NCBI RefSeq assembly: GCF_030504955.1
Contig: NZ_JAUKTR010000005.1
Span: 164,315-228,314, forward strand
Length of the DNA stretch: 64,000 bases
Origin: Peiella sedimenti
GTDB lineage: Bacteria; Pseudomonadota; Alphaproteobacteria; Caulobacterales; Caulobacteraceae
Reading direction: 5' to 3'
This document shows positions 1 to 10,149 of this stretch, piece by piece (position 1 is the stretch's first letter; each line of letters starts with the position of its first letter). The translations under genes and the position numbers were made by a program. Under the pieces are notes generated by a model, which did no database searches, was not told where the DNA came from, and saw nothing but the letters and a program-made list of their open reading frames with translations.

Positions 1-204
1 TTCGATGGGCTCGGTGATGCGGCTCTCGATCACCTCGGCCGAGGCGCCGTTGTAGGCCGTCGAGATCGACACCACGGGCGGGTCGATATTGGGCAGCTCG
101 CGCACCGGCAGGGCGAAGAAGGCCGCCGCCCCGATCACGCACAGGACGATGGCGGCCACGGCGGCCAGGACCGGCCGCTTCACCGCGATGTCGGACAGCA
201 TCAT
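1..204 (-). CDS. RND efflux transporter permease (N-terminal fragment, cut by window edge)
   Basis: Only the first 68 codons are inside the window; the rest lies beyond base 1. The visible part starts MMLSDIAVKRPVLAAV, has one hydrophobic membrane segment (about residues 11-31) and then the periplasmic opening ELPNIDPPVVSISTAYNGAS. This is the typical start of AcrB/MexF-type (HAE1) proton-driven drug exporters of the inner membrane. Its ATG overlaps the TGA of the upstream adaptor gene by four bases, so the two are translationally coupled and should assemble as one pump. The substrate cannot be told from this fragment. Confidence 0.9.
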   Translation of the reverse strand, partial: MMLSDIAVKRPVLAAVAAIVLCVIGAAAFFALPVRELPNIDPPVVSISTAYNGASAEVIESRITEPIE

Positions 205-1370
205 GGGCGCTTGCCCGCCGGGGCCCGCCCGCCGCCGGCGCCGTTCACGCGGATCGGCGCGCCCGGCTGCAGCCGGTTCAGCCCGCCCACCACGATGCGC
301 TCGCCCGGACCGACCCCGGCCAGGATCTCGACGAAGCCGCCCTCGATGGCGCCGGTTTCGACCAGCACCCGCTGGGCGGTCATCCCGTCGGGGCCCTGGA
401 CGGCGCGGAAGACATAGGCCTGATCGCCCTCGAACAGCACCGCCTGCTCCGGGGCCGCCAGGGACGTGCGCACGCCCTGGTCGATGCTGACGCGCACCAG
501 CATGCCGGGACGCAGGGCGCCATCGGCGTTGGGCAGAACGGCGCGCGCCGTCAGGGACCGGTTCTGCTCATCGATGCGGGTGTCCAGCAGGCGGATGGCG
601 CCCGGGAACTCACGGCCCGGCAGGGCGTCGGCGCGCGCCGTTATGGGCAGACCTGCGCGCAGGGCCGAAACCCGCCGCTCGGGCACCGGGAAGTCCACGC
701 GGATCGAGGACAGGTCGTCCAGGGTGGCGATCACCGTGCCCGGATTGACCAGCGTGCCGGGGGTTACGTCCGTCAGGCCCATGACGCCCGAGAAGGGCGC
801 GCGGATGACCCGGTCGCCAAACCGCGCCTGGGCGCCTTCCAGCCGGGTCCGGGCGTTCTCGAAATCGGTCTCCGCCTGTTCCAGCCGCGCGGGCGCGGCG
901 ATGCCGCGCTCAGCCAGGTCGCGCCAGCGGGCCAGGTCGCGCTCGGCCTGATTCAGGTCGGCGCTGGCGGCGGCGATGGCGGCGCTCTCTTCGCCCGCCT
1001 GCAGCTGGATCAGGGGCTGGCCGGCGCGCACGCGCTGGCCGTCGGTGAAATAGACGCGCGCCACCAGTTCCGTGGCGGCCGAGGTGATCTCGACGGACCT
1101 CAGGCCGCTGGCCGCGCCCAGCGCCTCCAGCCGGTCGCGGAACTCGCGCGGCTGCACCTGGATCAGGCTGACCGTCTGCGCCCGACCGCCGGGTCCGCCC
1201 GGTCCGCCCGGACCCTTCTCTTCCGCGCCGCCCGCCGTCAGCCGCAGCAGCACCGCCAGCGCCATCACCAGGATCAACCCCAGCGCCAGCGCCAGGAACC
1301 AGTGACGCCGCGCCAGTGCGGCGAAGCGGGCGTTCGTACGCGACGGCGGGGGTGTATAGGGGGCGTTCAA
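201..1370 (-). CDS. RND efflux periplasmic adaptor (membrane fusion protein, HlyD/AcrA family)
   Basis: This protein should link the inner-membrane RND pump to an outer-membrane channel. It has a short basic cytoplasmic tip, one membrane anchor (about residues 24-45) and a Gly/Pro repeat linker (GPGGPGGPGG, near residue 55). Two lipoyl half-motifs follow, near residues 106-124 and 190-220, and flank an Ala/Glu-rich coiled-coil hairpin. Beta-barrel and membrane-proximal domains complete it. Its 389 residues are normal for the family. No ATG fits the N-terminus, so TTG at 1370 is the likely start, with a GGAG about 11 bases upstream. No TolC-like outer-membrane gene is next to it in this window. 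Confidence 0.9.
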   Translation of the reverse strand: MNAPYTPPPSRTNARFAALARRHWFLALALGLILVMALAVLLRLTAGGAEEKGPGGPGGPGGRAQTVSLIQVQPREFRDRLEALGAASGLRSVEITSAATELVARVYFTDGQRVRAGQPLIQLQAGEESAAIAAASADLNQAERDLARWRDLAERGIAAPARLEQAETDFENARTRLEGAQARFGDRVIRAPFSGVMGLTDVTPGTLVNPGTVIATLDDLSSIRVDFPVPERRVSALRAGLPITARADALPGREFPGAIRLLDTRIDEQNRSLTARAVLPNADGALRPGMLVRVSIDQGVRTSLAAPEQAVLFEGDQAYVFRAVQGPDGMTAQRVLVETGAIEGGFVEILAGVGPGERIVVGGLNRLQPGAPIRVNGAGGGRAPAGKRP

Positions 1371-1509
1371 GGCAGCCGGAACTCCGTCAAGAGGGGTGCG
1401 AACCCAGCCGGTCTATTGGCCCTCACGTTGAAGGCCGTAAAGCGGAAACCGCACCTGAGGGGGTGGCGAAAACGCCGCGCCTGACGTTACGCGAACCGGG
1501 CCGGACGGA

Positions 1510-2034
1510 TCACCCTGGCCTGCGCCTTTCGAGCAGCGCCACCTCGGCTTCGTGAAAGGTTGTGCGGGCGTACTCCACATACCCCGCGCGGGCCGCCGTG
1601 CGCAGCGAGGCGGGGTTGTCAGGCGTGATCATGCAGGCGGTGCGCTCGACGCCGCGCGCATCGGCCCAGGCCAGCACGGCGCTGAGGGCCTCGCTCGCCA
1701 GGCCCTTGCCGTGGTGTTCCGGCAGCAGCGCCCAGCCGGCCTCGGGCGCGCCGCCGAAGCCGGGCGTCAGCGGCCGCCGCGCCTCGAACAGACCCATGTC
1801 GCCGATGAAGGCGCCGCTGGCCCTGTCGGTGACGGCGAACATGCCGAAGCCCAGCAGCCGCCAGCCGCCCGCATAGCGCAGCAGGCGCGACCAGGTCTCG
1901 TCCGGCCGAGGCGTGGGCAGACCGATGGCCTGGCTCACCACCGGGTGGCTCCACAGCCGGTGCAGGTCGTCGAAGTCCGATACGGCGTGCGGCCTCAGGA
2001 TCAGGCGCGGGGTCGAGAGTACGGGCGGCTCCAA
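1510..2034 (-). CDS. GNAT-family N-acetyltransferase (RimJ/RimL-like)
   Basis: The 174-residue product begins with the hallmark TPRLILRPH of the RimJ/RimL-type GNAT branch and contains the acetyl-CoA pyrophosphate loop region HHGKGLASEAL near residues 110-120, followed by a C-terminal N-x-x-S segment (NPASLRTAARAGY). It should transfer acetyl from acetyl-CoA to an amine; the acceptor (ribosomal protein, amino acid or antibiotic) is unknown. The frame is open further upstream, but that extension would run through a strong terminator hairpin at 2055-2087. A TTG at 2034, five codons before the conserved block, is therefore the preferred start. Confidence 0.8.
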   Translation of the reverse strand: MEPPVLSTPRLILRPHAVSDFDDLHRLWSHPVVSQAIGLPTPRPDETWSRLLRYAGGWRLLGFGMFAVTDRASGAFIGDMGLFEARRPLTPGFGGAPEAGWALLPEHHGKGLASEALSAVLAWADARGVERTACMITPDNPASLRTAARAGYVEYARTTFHEAEVALLERRRPG

Positions 2035-2054
2035 CGGGGTCTCCAGCAGGCGAG

Positions 2055-2087
2055 AAAAAGGCCGGGCTCTCGTCGAACCCGGCCTTT
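2055..2087 (-). terminator. Rho-independent terminator after the M13 peptidase gene
   Basis: A perfect 10-bp stem (AAAGGCCGGG paired with CCCGGCCTTT, 2057-2066 with 2078-2087) closes an 11-base loop. On the minus strand it is followed by a run of five T. It lies 24 bases beyond the M13 peptidase stop codon and before the GNAT start, so it should end the peptidase transcript. Confidence 0.85.
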
Positions 2088-2110
2088 CCCGTCTCACGAA
2101 GATGTCGGCC

Positions 2111-4189
2111 TTACCAGAGGCGCACGCGCTGTTCCGGCGGGATGTACATCGGATCGCCGGGCTGGATGTTGAAGGCCTCGTACCAGGCGTCCATGTTGCG
2201 CACCACGCCATTGACGCGGGCGAAGGCCGGCGCGTGCGGGTCCGAGACCAGCAACTGGCGGGCGAAGGCCTCGCGGTCCTTGCTGCGCCACACCTGAGCC
2301 CAGCCCAGGAAGACGCGCTGCTCGCCGGTCAGGCCGTTGATGACGGGCGCCGGGCGGCCGTTCAGCGACATGCGATAGGCCTCCAGCGCCATGGTCAGGC
2401 CGGCCAGGTCGGCGATGTTCTCGCCCATGGTCAGCTCGCCGTTGATGTGGGCGTCCGGGAACATGGGCAGGGCCTCGTACTGGGCGCCCAGCCGGTCGGC
2501 CTGCACCTGGAAGCGGGCGGCGTCGTCGGGCGTCCACCAATCGCGCAGGCGGCCGTCGCCGTCCGATTTGCGGCCCTGATCGTCGAAACCGTGGCTGATT
2601 TCGTGACCGATCACGCCGCCGATGGCGCCGTAGTTGATGGCCGGATCGGCGTCCGGATCGAAGAAGGGCGGCTCCAGAATGGCGGCCGGGAAGGTGATGT
2701 CGTTCCGCGTGGGACGGTACCAGGCGTTCACCAGCTGCGGTCCGCGGGTCCATTCCTCGCGATCGACGGGCTGGCCCAGCTGCCAGAGATTGTAGGTCCA
2801 GTTCAGCTGGTTGGCCCGCTGGATGTTGCCCACCAGATCATCGTCGCTCAGCTGCAGCTCGCTGAAGTCGCGCCAGCGCGGCGGCGCGCCGATATTCGTG
2901 CCGAACTTCGACAGCTTGGTCAGCGCCTCCTGCTTGGTCGGATCGCTCATCCAGTCGAACTGGCCGATGCGAACCTCCAGCGCGCGGCGCAGGTTGGCGA
3001 TCAGGTCCGCCATCTGGGCCCGGCTTTCAGCGGTGTAGTAGCGGTCCGCATAGAGGCGGCCGACGGCGTGATTGATGTTGTTGTTGACCAGATCGACCCC
3101 CCGGCGCCAGCGTGGCGCGTTCTGGGGCTGGCCGCTCAGGGTCTTGCCGTTGAAGTCGAAGTTGGCCTCCACGAAGGCCGATGACAGGTAGGGCGCGGCG
3201 TTGTTCGCGTACTGGAACGCCATCCAGGCCTGCAGCACATCGACGGGGGTCTCGCTCCACACCCGAGCCATGCCGGCGAACGCGGTGGGTTGCGCCACGA
3301 TCGTGAAATCCTGGGCGGCGAAGCCCGCCGCCTGCTGATAAGCGCGCCAGTCAAAGCCGGGCGCCTGCGCCTCAAGCTCGGCGAGGCTGCGGCGGTTATA
3401 GGTGGCGGTGTCGTCGCGGCTTTGGGCCGACGTCCAGTGTTCGCGGGCGAGGGCGGTTTCGAACGCCATGACCTGCGCGGCGGCGGCCTCGGGCTGATCC
3501 CAGCCGATCATGCCCAGCATGCGGGCGATATGGGCCTGATAGGCCGCTCGCGTCTCGGCGAACCGGTCCTCCAGATAGTAGTCGCGGTCTGGCAGACCGA
3601 GCCCGCCCTGGCTGGTCCACACCACATTGCGCGTGGGATCATTGGCGTCGGCGCTCACGTAGCCGCCGAACAGGGTCGGGTGGAAATCGGTGAAGGCGCG
3701 GCCCATCAACCGCGCCAGGGCGCCGCGTTCAGAGGCGTTGCGGATTTCGGCCAGCTCGTCCCGGATCGGCTGGGCGCCCAGGTTCTCCAGACGCGCCTCG
3801 TCCATGAAGCTGCGATAGAAGGAACCGATCAGCCGCTGATCGGCGCTGGGGTTCTGGGACGAGGCGGAAGTCTCGATGATGTCGCGCACGCGCGCGTCGG
3901 ACAGCGCGCGCAAGACGTGGAAGTTCCCCCAACGCGAACGGTCAGCCGGGATTTCGGTGCGCTCCAGCCAGCCGCCGTTGGCCCACTGGAAGAAGTCGTC
4001 GCCCGGCCGGATCGAGGTGTTCATGCCGGTCAGGTCCAGGCCCCACTCGCCGAACTGGGGCGAGGCCAGCGGATCGGCCGCGGTCTGGGCGGGCGCCTGA
4101 GCGGGCGCCTGAGCGGGCGTCTGCGCCACGACCGGCTGGCTGGCCAGAACGGCCGCGACCGTGGCCAACATCAGATGTCTGAATTTCAT
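2111..4189 (-). CDS. Exported M13-family zinc metallopeptidase (neprilysin/PepO-like)
   Basis: This enzyme should cleave oligopeptides in the periplasm or at the cell surface. A signal peptide (about residues 1-22, ending PVVAQ) is followed by an Ala/Pro/Gln repeat linker (PAQAPAQAPAQ). The zinc motif HEISH is at residues 529-533 and the third zinc ligand lies in ENIAD (E590). Substrate-side signatures NAWY and DPHAPAFARVNG are present, and the chain ends in the family's typical -W. The length of 692 residues is normal. A strong GGGGAGGA site precedes the ATG and an intrinsic terminator follows the gene, so it is probably transcribed alone. Confidence 0.93.
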   Translation of the reverse strand: MKFRHLMLATVAAVLASQPVVAQTPAQAPAQAPAQTAADPLASPQFGEWGLDLTGMNTSIRPGDDFFQWANGGWLERTEIPADRSRWGNFHVLRALSDARVRDIIETSASSQNPSADQRLIGSFYRSFMDEARLENLGAQPIRDELAEIRNASERGALARLMGRAFTDFHPTLFGGYVSADANDPTRNVVWTSQGGLGLPDRDYYLEDRFAETRAAYQAHIARMLGMIGWDQPEAAAAQVMAFETALAREHWTSAQSRDDTATYNRRSLAELEAQAPGFDWRAYQQAAGFAAQDFTIVAQPTAFAGMARVWSETPVDVLQAWMAFQYANNAAPYLSSAFVEANFDFNGKTLSGQPQNAPRWRRGVDLVNNNINHAVGRLYADRYYTAESRAQMADLIANLRRALEVRIGQFDWMSDPTKQEALTKLSKFGTNIGAPPRWRDFSELQLSDDDLVGNIQRANQLNWTYNLWQLGQPVDREEWTRGPQLVNAWYRPTRNDITFPAAILEPPFFDPDADPAINYGAIGGVIGHEISHGFDDQGRKSDGDGRLRDWWTPDDAARFQVQADRLGAQYEALPMFPDAHINGELTMGENIADLAGLTMALEAYRMSLNGRPAPVINGLTGEQRVFLGWAQVWRSKDREAFARQLLVSDPHAPAFARVNGVVRNMDAWYEAFNIQPGDPMYIPPEQRVRLW

Positions 4190-4295
4190 GGATCGTTCCT
4201 CCCCAAGCGGGCGGGACGATAGTCCCCGAGGAACGCGCCAGACATTAAATCCCTGTCACAAAGCCTGCGTCAGAACGACCGGACTTGCGGAATCC

Positions 4296-5381
4296 TCAGT
4301 ATCCGAGCGCCCGCGCCGCCAACTCCCGCTGCTGGTCCGCATCGCCGAGCAGGCGGTCCAGAAGACGCTGCCGCTTCATGTAGAGCCCCGGATCGGCCTC
4401 GTCGGTCATGCCCATGCCGCCGTGCATCTGCACTGCCTCCTGCACGGCCAGGGCGGCGACCTGGCCGGCCTTGGCCTTGGCGGCGGCCACGGCGAAGGCG
4501 GCGTCCGCGGCGTCCGCCTCCAGCAGGCGCAGGGCCTTCAGGGTCCCCGCGCGGGCCAGCTCGATCTCGCAGAACAGGTGCGCGGCCCGGTGTTGCAGGG
4601 CCTGGAAGCGGCCGATCTCGACCCCGAACTGCTTCCTCGTGCGCAGGTGCTCGCCGGTGAGGGCGAAGACGCCTTCCGCCAGCCCGGTCATCTCGGCGGC
4701 GGCGCAGGCGCGGCCGAGGCTAAGGAAGCGTTCCACCAGGTCCGCCCCGCCCAGCCGCTGGGCGGGCGCCCCCTCCAGCGCCAGCCGCGCGGATTGGGAG
4801 CCGTCCAACAGCACGTCCGTCTCCCGCGTCAGGCCGTCCGCGCCCCCCTCGACCAGGAAAAGACCCGCGCCCTCCGCGTCCGCAGCCGCGACCACGAAGG
4901 CATCCGCCGCCGCGCCGTCCAGCACGAAGGTCTTGGCCCCGGTCAGACGACAGCCGTTGCCGCTGGCCTCGGCCTGACAGGTCAGGCGATCAGGCGCGTG
5001 ACGGCCCTCCTCATCGACGGCGAGGCCGATCACCGCCTCACCCGCCGCCAGGGCGCCCAGACGTTCCGCTTCGCCGCCGCCGGCCAGGGCCGCCGCCGCC
5101 ATGACGCCGCTGGACAGGAATGGGCTGGGCGCTAGCGTCCGCCCCGCCGCCAGGGCGATCAGCCCCGCCTCAACCGGGCCGAGACCCGACCCGCCGTCGG
5201 CCTCTGGAACCAGCACCCCGGCGAAGCCCATCTCGCCCATGGCGCGCCACAGGCCGGCGTCGACGCCCTTGCTCTTCCGGTCGTCGCGAACCCGGCGGCG
5301 CAAGGCGACCGGCGCCTGTTCGGCGAAGAAGCCGCCGGCGGCCTCGAGCAGCAGGGTCTGTTCCTCGGTCAGCATGCTCAC
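4296..5381 (-). CDS. Acyl-CoA dehydrogenase family protein, probable non-catalytic partner subunit
   Basis: The 361-residue product has the acyl-CoA dehydrogenase fold: an N-terminal helical domain, a central beta domain with LTGAKTFVLDGAAADAFVV, and a C-terminal helical domain with QMHGGMGMTDE for FAD contact. Where active members carry the catalytic Glu (Y/I-E-G-T/G), this one reads LLGDADQQR, so the base is missing. Its ATG overlaps the stop of the upstream acyl-CoA dehydrogenase gene (ATGA). Known heteromeric acyl-CoA dehydrogenases of steroid degradation pair one catalytic and one Glu-less subunit, and I infer the same here. The substrate is unknown. Confidence 0.88.
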   Translation of the reverse strand: MSMLTEEQTLLLEAAGGFFAEQAPVALRRRVRDDRKSKGVDAGLWRAMGEMGFAGVLVPEADGGSGLGPVEAGLIALAAGRTLAPSPFLSSGVMAAAALAGGGEAERLGALAAGEAVIGLAVDEEGRHAPDRLTCQAEASGNGCRLTGAKTFVLDGAAADAFVVAAADAEGAGLFLVEGGADGLTRETDVLLDGSQSARLALEGAPAQRLGGADLVERFLSLGRACAAAEMTGLAEGVFALTGEHLRTRKQFGVEIGRFQALQHRAAHLFCEIELARAGTLKALRLLEADAADAAFAVAAAKAKAGQVAALAVQEAVQMHGGMGMTDEADPGLYMKRQRLLDRLLGDADQQRELAARALGY

Positions 5382-6562
5382 GCCCCCGGCAGCCGCAGCA
5401 GGTGCTTGGCGATGATGTTCAGCTGCACCTCACTGGTCCCGCCCTCGATGGAGTTGGCCTTGGTCCGCAGCCAGTCGCGGGCCGCGGCGCCCCCGTTCGA
5501 GCGCGCGCCTTCCCATTCCAGCGCGTCCGAGCCGCCCGCCGCCATCAGCAGCTCGTGGCGGCGCTTGTTCAGCTCGGCGCCGTAGTACTTCAGCACCGAG
5601 GCCATGGCCGGGTGCGCCCGGCCCGCCGCCAGGGCCGCGCCCGTCTCCTCCAGCGCCGCGTCAAAGGCGAAGGCGTCCACGTCGAACTCGGCCAGCCGCG
5701 CGCGCAGCATGGGCTGGTCCAGCCGCCCCGCATCGTCCCGGCCCAGCCGCTCGGCCGCCAACTCACCCAGGGGCCGCGCGTTCGCCGCCTGGCCCATGGC
5801 GCCGATCATGGCGCGCTCGTGCCCCAGCAGATACTTGGCCACGTCCCAGCCGCGGTTCAGCTCGCCGACCAGGTTCTCCTTCTCCACGCGCACACCGTCG
5901 AAAAAGGTCTCGCAAAAGGGGGACTTGCCGCTGATCAGGGTGATGGGCCGGGTCGAGACGCCCGGCGTCTTCATGTCGAACAGGACGAAGCTGATCCCCA
6001 GGTGCTTGGGCGCCTCGGGGTCCGTGCGCACCAGGCAGAAGATCCAGTCGGCCTGATCGGCGTAGGAGGTCCAGATCTTCTGGCCGTCGACGATCCAGTG
6101 GTCGCCGCGATCCTCCGCGCGGGTCTGCAGTGAGGCCAGGTCCGATCCCGCGCCGGGCTCAGAATAGCCCTGACACCAGCGGATCTCACCGCGCACGATG
6201 GGCGGCAGGAATTTTCGCTTCTGCTCTTCCGTGCCGTATTTCAGCAGAGCCGGACCCAGCATCCAGACGCCGAAGCTGACCAAGGGCGGGCGGGCTCCGA
6301 TGCGCGCCATCTCCTCGCGCAGCACCTGGGCCTGGTCATGGGACAGCCCGCCGCCGCCGTATTCGGCGGGCCATTCCGGCGCCGTCCAGCCCCGCGCGGC
6401 CATGCGCTCCAGCCACAGGCGCTGGTCCTGCGACTGGAAGACGAAGTCGCGACCGCCCCAGCACATGTCCTCTTCGGACGCCACCGGCGTGCGCATGGAC
6501 GCCGGGCAGTTCGCCTCCAGCCAGGCGCGCGTCTCAGCGCGGAAGGCGTCCAGTTCGATCAT
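5378..6562 (-). CDS. Acyl-CoA dehydrogenase, catalytic subunit
   Basis: This 394-residue flavoprotein should oxidise an acyl-CoA to the 2-enoyl-CoA and pass electrons to ETF. It carries [19 protein letters not shown], the FAD and substrate segment, near residues 128-146. The expected catalytic Glu is in [13 protein letters not shown] near the C-terminus. The start ATG shares one base with the stop of the upstream TPP-enzyme gene (TGATG), and its own stop overlaps the next acyl-CoA dehydrogenase start, so all three genes are translationally coupled. The sequence resembles the FadE-type enzymes used for bulky or branched acyl groups, but the substrate is not determined. Confidence 0.92.
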   Translation of the reverse strand: MIELDAFRAETRAWLEANCPASMRTPVASEEDMCWGGRDFVFQSQDQRLWLERMAARGWTAPEWPAEYGGGGLSHDQAQVLREEMARIGARPPLVSFGVWMLGPALLKYGTEEQKRKFLPPIVRGEIRWCQGYSEPGAGSDLASLQTRAEDRGDHWIVDGQKIWTSYADQADWIFCLVRTDPEAPKHLGISFVLFDMKTPGVSTRPITLISGKSPFCETFFDGVRVEKENLVGELNRGWDVAKYLLGHERAMIGAMGQAANARPLGELAAERLGRDDAGRLDQPMLRARLAEFDVDAFAFDAALEETGAALAAGRAHPAMASVLKYYGAELNKRRHELLMAAGGSDALEWEGARSNGGAAARDWLRTKANSIEGGTSEVQLNIIAKHLLRLPGA

Positions 6563-8214
6563 CAGCCGCCTCTCAGCTGGGTCAGGGTTCGCCCGGGCGC
6601 GATGGCCTCCACGTCGCAGATGAGGTGGATCAGGGCGGGCCGCCCGGCCTTTCGCGCCGCCGCCAGCGCCTCGGGGAAGTCCTCGGTGCGCTCGACCCGG
6701 AAGCCGGCCGCGCCGAAGGCCTCGGCATAGGCGACGAAGTCGGGGTTTTTCAGATCGGTGGCCACCACCCGGCCCGGATATTCGCGCTCCTGGTGCATGC
6801 GAATGGTCCCATAGGCGCCGTTGTCCGCCACCACGACGATCAGGTTGGCGCCGTACTGCACGGCGGTCGCCAGCTCCTGCCCCGTCATCAGGAAGTCGCC
6901 GTCCCCGGCGAAGCACACCACCTCGCGATGCGGCTCGACCAGCTTGGCGGCGACGGCGGCGGGGAAGCCGTAGCCCATGGCGCCGGAGGTGGGCGCCAGT
7001 TGCGTCCGCCGCGCCCGGTGCCGGTAGAAGCGGTGCAGCCACGCCGCGAAGTTGCCCGCCCCGTTGGTGATGACGGCGTCGGCCGGCAACGTCCCGGCCA
7101 TGTGCGCCACCACCTCCGAGAGGTTGACGCTGGCCTCGACCGGAACCGGCTGGGTGAAGGCCTCGTACTCCGCCCGCGCCGCATCCCGCCATTCAGTCCA
7201 GGCGCGTCCCGGCTCGAGGGTGGCCAGCCCCTTGGCGGCCGAGGCCACGTCGGCGCAGGCGGTGATGGCGGCGGGCCAGACGCGGTTCAGTTCTTCGGGC
7301 CCGGCGTGGATGTGGATCAGCCGCTCGGGCGTCGTGGTCCGGTCGAGCAGGGAATAGCCCTGGGTCGGATTCTCGCCCAGCCGCGCGCCCACGGCCAGGG
7401 TCAGGTCGGCGGTCTTCACCCGCTCGATCAGCTTCGGGTTCGGCCCCAGCCCCAGATCGCCGACGTAACAGGGGTGGTCGTTCGAAACGATGTCCTTGCG
7501 CCGGAAGGACAGCACGATGGGCAGGTCGATCCGGGCCGCCCACTCGGCGATGCAGATGGACGCCTCGTCCGTCCAGCCCGAGCCGCCCAGGACCAGCAGC
7601 GGCCGCTCGGCCCGCTTCAGCCGCGACTCGATGGCGGCCACGGTCCCTGGGTCCAGGGCCGAGAGGGCCGGGCTGACGGCCGCGATCGGCGCCGGGCCGC
7701 CGGGCTGCTCCAGCACGTCCTCGGGCAGGGCCATGACCACCGGTCCGCGCCGGCCGTTCAGGCTGGTGGCGATGGCGCGGCCGACGATCTCGACGGTGCG
7801 CTCGGGCTGGTCCAGTTCGGTCGCCCATTTGGCCAAGGTTCCGAAGACGGCGGCGTAGTCCACCTCCTGGAAGGCGCCCCGGCCCTTGTCGGCGCGGCTG
7901 ACCTGGCCGACGAACAGGATCATCGGCGTGGAGTCCTGCTCGGCCGTGTGGACGCCGATCGAGGCGTGGGTGGCCCCCGGGCCGCGCGTGACCATGCAGA
8001 CGCCCGGCCTGCCGGTGAGCTTGCCGTAGGCCTCGGCCATGTTGGCGGCCCCCGCCTCGTGGCGGCAGGCGACGACCTTGATCCGGTCCTTCACGTCGGC
8101 CAGCGCGTCCAGGACGGCCAGATAGCTTTCGCCCGGCACGCAGAAGACGTGATCGATCCCGTTCAGGATCAGGGTCTCGACCAGGCGGCGGGCGCACGTA
8201 TCAGGAGCTTGCAT
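6562..8214 (-). CDS. Thiamine-pyrophosphate-dependent enzyme, acetolactate synthase large-subunit-like
   Basis: The 550-residue product has the three-domain layout of the acetolactate synthase/benzoylformate decarboxylase family. The N-terminal domain carries the cofactor-activating Glu in VPGESYLAV (near residue 29), a middle domain follows, and the C-terminal domain has the TPP/metal motif [10 protein letters not shown] ending in VVADNGAYG. It should act on a 2-oxoacid by decarboxylation or carboligation. No regulatory small subunit (IlvN) is nearby, and the partners are two acyl-CoA dehydrogenases, so a branched-chain biosynthesis role is unlikely. A catabolic lyase role on an acyl-CoA-linked intermediate is inferred. 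It is the first gene of the operon. Confidence 0.87.
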   Translation of the reverse strand: MQAPDTCARRLVETLILNGIDHVFCVPGESYLAVLDALADVKDRIKVVACRHEAGAANMAEAYGKLTGRPGVCMVTRGPGATHASIGVHTAEQDSTPMILFVGQVSRADKGRGAFQEVDYAAVFGTLAKWATELDQPERTVEIVGRAIATSLNGRRGPVVMALPEDVLEQPGGPAPIAAVSPALSALDPGTVAAIESRLKRAERPLLVLGGSGWTDEASICIAEWAARIDLPIVLSFRRKDIVSNDHPCYVGDLGLGPNPKLIERVKTADLTLAVGARLGENPTQGYSLLDRTTTPERLIHIHAGPEELNRVWPAAITACADVASAAKGLATLEPGRAWTEWRDAARAEYEAFTQPVPVEASVNLSEVVAHMAGTLPADAVITNGAGNFAAWLHRFYRHRARRTQLAPTSGAMGYGFPAAVAAKLVEPHREVVCFAGDGDFLMTGQELATAVQYGANLIVVVADNGAYGTIRMHQEREYPGRVVATDLKNPDFVAYAEAFGAAGFRVERTEDFPEALAAARKAGRPALIHLICDVEAIAPGRTLTQLRGG

Positions 8215-8292
8215 GGCTTTGCTTTAGGACGCCCCACGCCTTTCGTCGAGGCGACGGATGACGCCCGGCCCCGCGCGCGCTACACGGGCGCC

Positions 8293-10149
8293 ATGGCGGC
8301 CCCCGAAAGCCCTCAGGAACCCTTCAAGCGCGCCCTGGCCCATGCCGTGCGGGCCCTGGCCGAACAGCCGGACCTTGAGGTCGTGTTCGGCTCCGACGGC
8401 CCCAAGGTGCAGGACCGCCTGGCCACCCTGCCCCATCCGCCGCGCGACCTGATGAGCGCAGAAGCCCAGGCCCTGCGCGGCCTGGCCGACCGGCTGGCCC
8501 TGAAGCTGGCGCACCATGACGAGGGCGCGCATCGGCGCCTTCGCCCCACCTCGCCCGAGGCCGCCGAGGCCTTTGACGCCCTGGAGCAGACACGCATCGA
8601 GGCCCTCGGCGCCCAGTCCCTGGGCGGCGTGCGCGCCAACCTGGCCGCCGCCCTCGCCAGCCAGGTGGAGAAGACCGGCCTGACCCGCGCCACGGAAGCC
8701 GCGCGCGTCCCCGTGGCCCATGCCCTGGCCCTGATCGCCCGCGAGCGCCTGACCGGCGAGCCGCCGCCGGAGGCCGCGCGCGCCGCCGTCGATCTGGTCC
8801 GCCCGCGGATCGAGGGGCGCGCCGGGGCCGACCTCGACCGCCTGGCCGAGGGACTGGCCGATCAGGCCGGTTTCGCCGAGGCCGCGCGCCGCGTGCTGCG
8901 CGACCTCGACTTCGATCTTGGCGACGAACCCTCGGACAGCGCCGACGAGGAGGGCGAGGACGAGGAGGGCCAGGATCAGGAGGCCGAGACCGAACAGCCT
9001 GAAGAGCAGGAGCAGGAACAGCCCGACCAGGGCGCCCAGCAGGCCTCAGACCCCGGCGCGCCCGAATCCTCCGACGGAGAGGGCGAGGAGGGCGAGGCCC
9101 CCGCCGACGCCAAGCCTTCGGACCAGGAGAGCAGCGAGGAGGGCGAGCGCCCGTTCCGCGCCGAAACGCCCGAGGCCGCCTTCGATCCCAACGCCTATCG
9201 CGTCTTCACCAGCGCCTTTGACGAGGTGATCGACGCTGAGGAACTGTGCGATCCGCTCGAGCTGACCCGGCTGCGCGCCCTGCTCGACCACCAGCTGACC
9301 TCGCTCTCCAGCCTGGTGACCCGCCTGGCCAACCGGCTGCAGCGCCGCCTCCTGGCCCAGCAGAACCGCTCATGGATCTTTGATCTTGAGGAAGGCGCGC
9401 TCGACACGGCCCGCCTGACGCGCGTGATCGTGGATCCCACCGCGCCGCTCAGCTTCAAGGCCGAGAGCGATATGCCCTTCCGCGACACGGTGGTGACCCT
9501 GCTGCTGGATAATTCGGGGTCCATGCGCGGGCGACCCATCATGGTGGCGGCGATCTGCGCCGATATCCTGGCGCGCACCCTCGAGCGTTGCGGCGTCAAG
9601 GTGGAGATTCTCGGCTTCACCACCCGCGCCTGGAAGGGCGGCCAGAGCCGTGAACGCTGGATCCAGGCCGGGAAGCCGCCCCATCCCGGACGTCTGAACG
9701 ACCTGCGCCACATCATCTACAAGGCGGCTGACCACCCCTGGCGCCGAGCCAAGAAGAACCTCGGCCTGATGATGCGCGAGGGGCTGCTCAAGGAGAACAT
9801 CGACGGCGAGGCCCTGCAGTGGGCGCGCGCCCGCCTGGCGGCCCGGCCTGAGGCGCGGCGCATCCTGATGGTCATCTCCGACGGCGCGCCGGTGGACGAC
9901 GCCACCCAGACCGCCAACGCCATCGGCTATCTTGACCGGCACCTGCGCCAGGTCATCGCCGAGATCGAGCGCGATGCGGCCATCGAGCTGCTGGCCATCG
10001 GCATCGGCCACGACGTGACGCGCTGGTACCGGCGCGCCGTGACCATCGTGGATGTGGAGCAGCTGGGCGGCGTCATGGTCGAGAAGCTGGCCGAATTGTT
10101 TGAAACCGAGCCCGCGCCCGCCCGGCGCGGCATGAGGAGAGCGGCGTGA
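8293..10149 (+). CDS. cobT: Cobaltochelatase-type protein CobT
   Basis: CobT pairs with the AAA+ protein CobS to drive metal insertion by CobN in aerobic cobalamin synthesis. The 618-residue product has a helical N-terminal half, a long Asp/Glu-rich low-complexity linker (about residues 206-287) and a C-terminal von Willebrand A domain with the MIDAS motif LDNSGSM near residue 405. The reading frame stays open far upstream, but only antisense to the TPP-enzyme gene; the ATG at 8293 fits the family N-terminus. cobS is not adjacent and no other cobalamin gene is in the window. The next gene overlaps by four bases (GTGA). Confidence 0.92.
   Translation: MAAPESPQEPFKRALAHAVRALAEQPDLEVVFGSDGPKVQDRLATLPHPPRDLMSAEAQALRGLADRLALKLAHHDEGAHRRLRPTSPEAAEAFDALEQTRIEALGAQSLGGVRANLAAALASQVEKTGLTRATEAARVPVAHALALIARERLTGEPPPEAARAAVDLVRPRIEGRAGADLDRLAEGLADQAGFAEAARRVLRDLDFDLGDEPSDSADEEGEDEEGQDQEAETEQPEEQEQEQPDQGAQQASDPGAPESSDGEGEEGEAPADAKPSDQESSEEGERPFRAETPEAAFDPNAYRVFTSAFDEVIDAEELCDPLELTRLRALLDHQLTSLSSLVTRLANRLQRRLLAQQNRSWIFDLEEGALDTARLTRVIVDPTAPLSFKAESDMPFRDTVVTLLLDNSGSMRGRPIMVAAICADILARTLERCGVKVEILGFTTRAWKGGQSRERWIQAGKPPHPGRLNDLRHIIYKAADHPWRRAKKNLGLMMREGLLKENIDGEALQWARARLAARPEARRILMVISDGAPVDDATQTANAIGYLDRHLRQVIAEIERDAAIELLAIGIGHDVTRWYRRAVTIVDVEQLGGVMVEKLAELFETEPAPARRGMRRAA

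Noticed and set aside
6625..8292. Long open frame on the plus strand, in frame with cobT and reading through the TPP-enzyme gene
   Set aside because: It is the antisense of a gene with clear TPP-enzyme motifs and only looks open because of high GC; family N-terminus begins at 8293.
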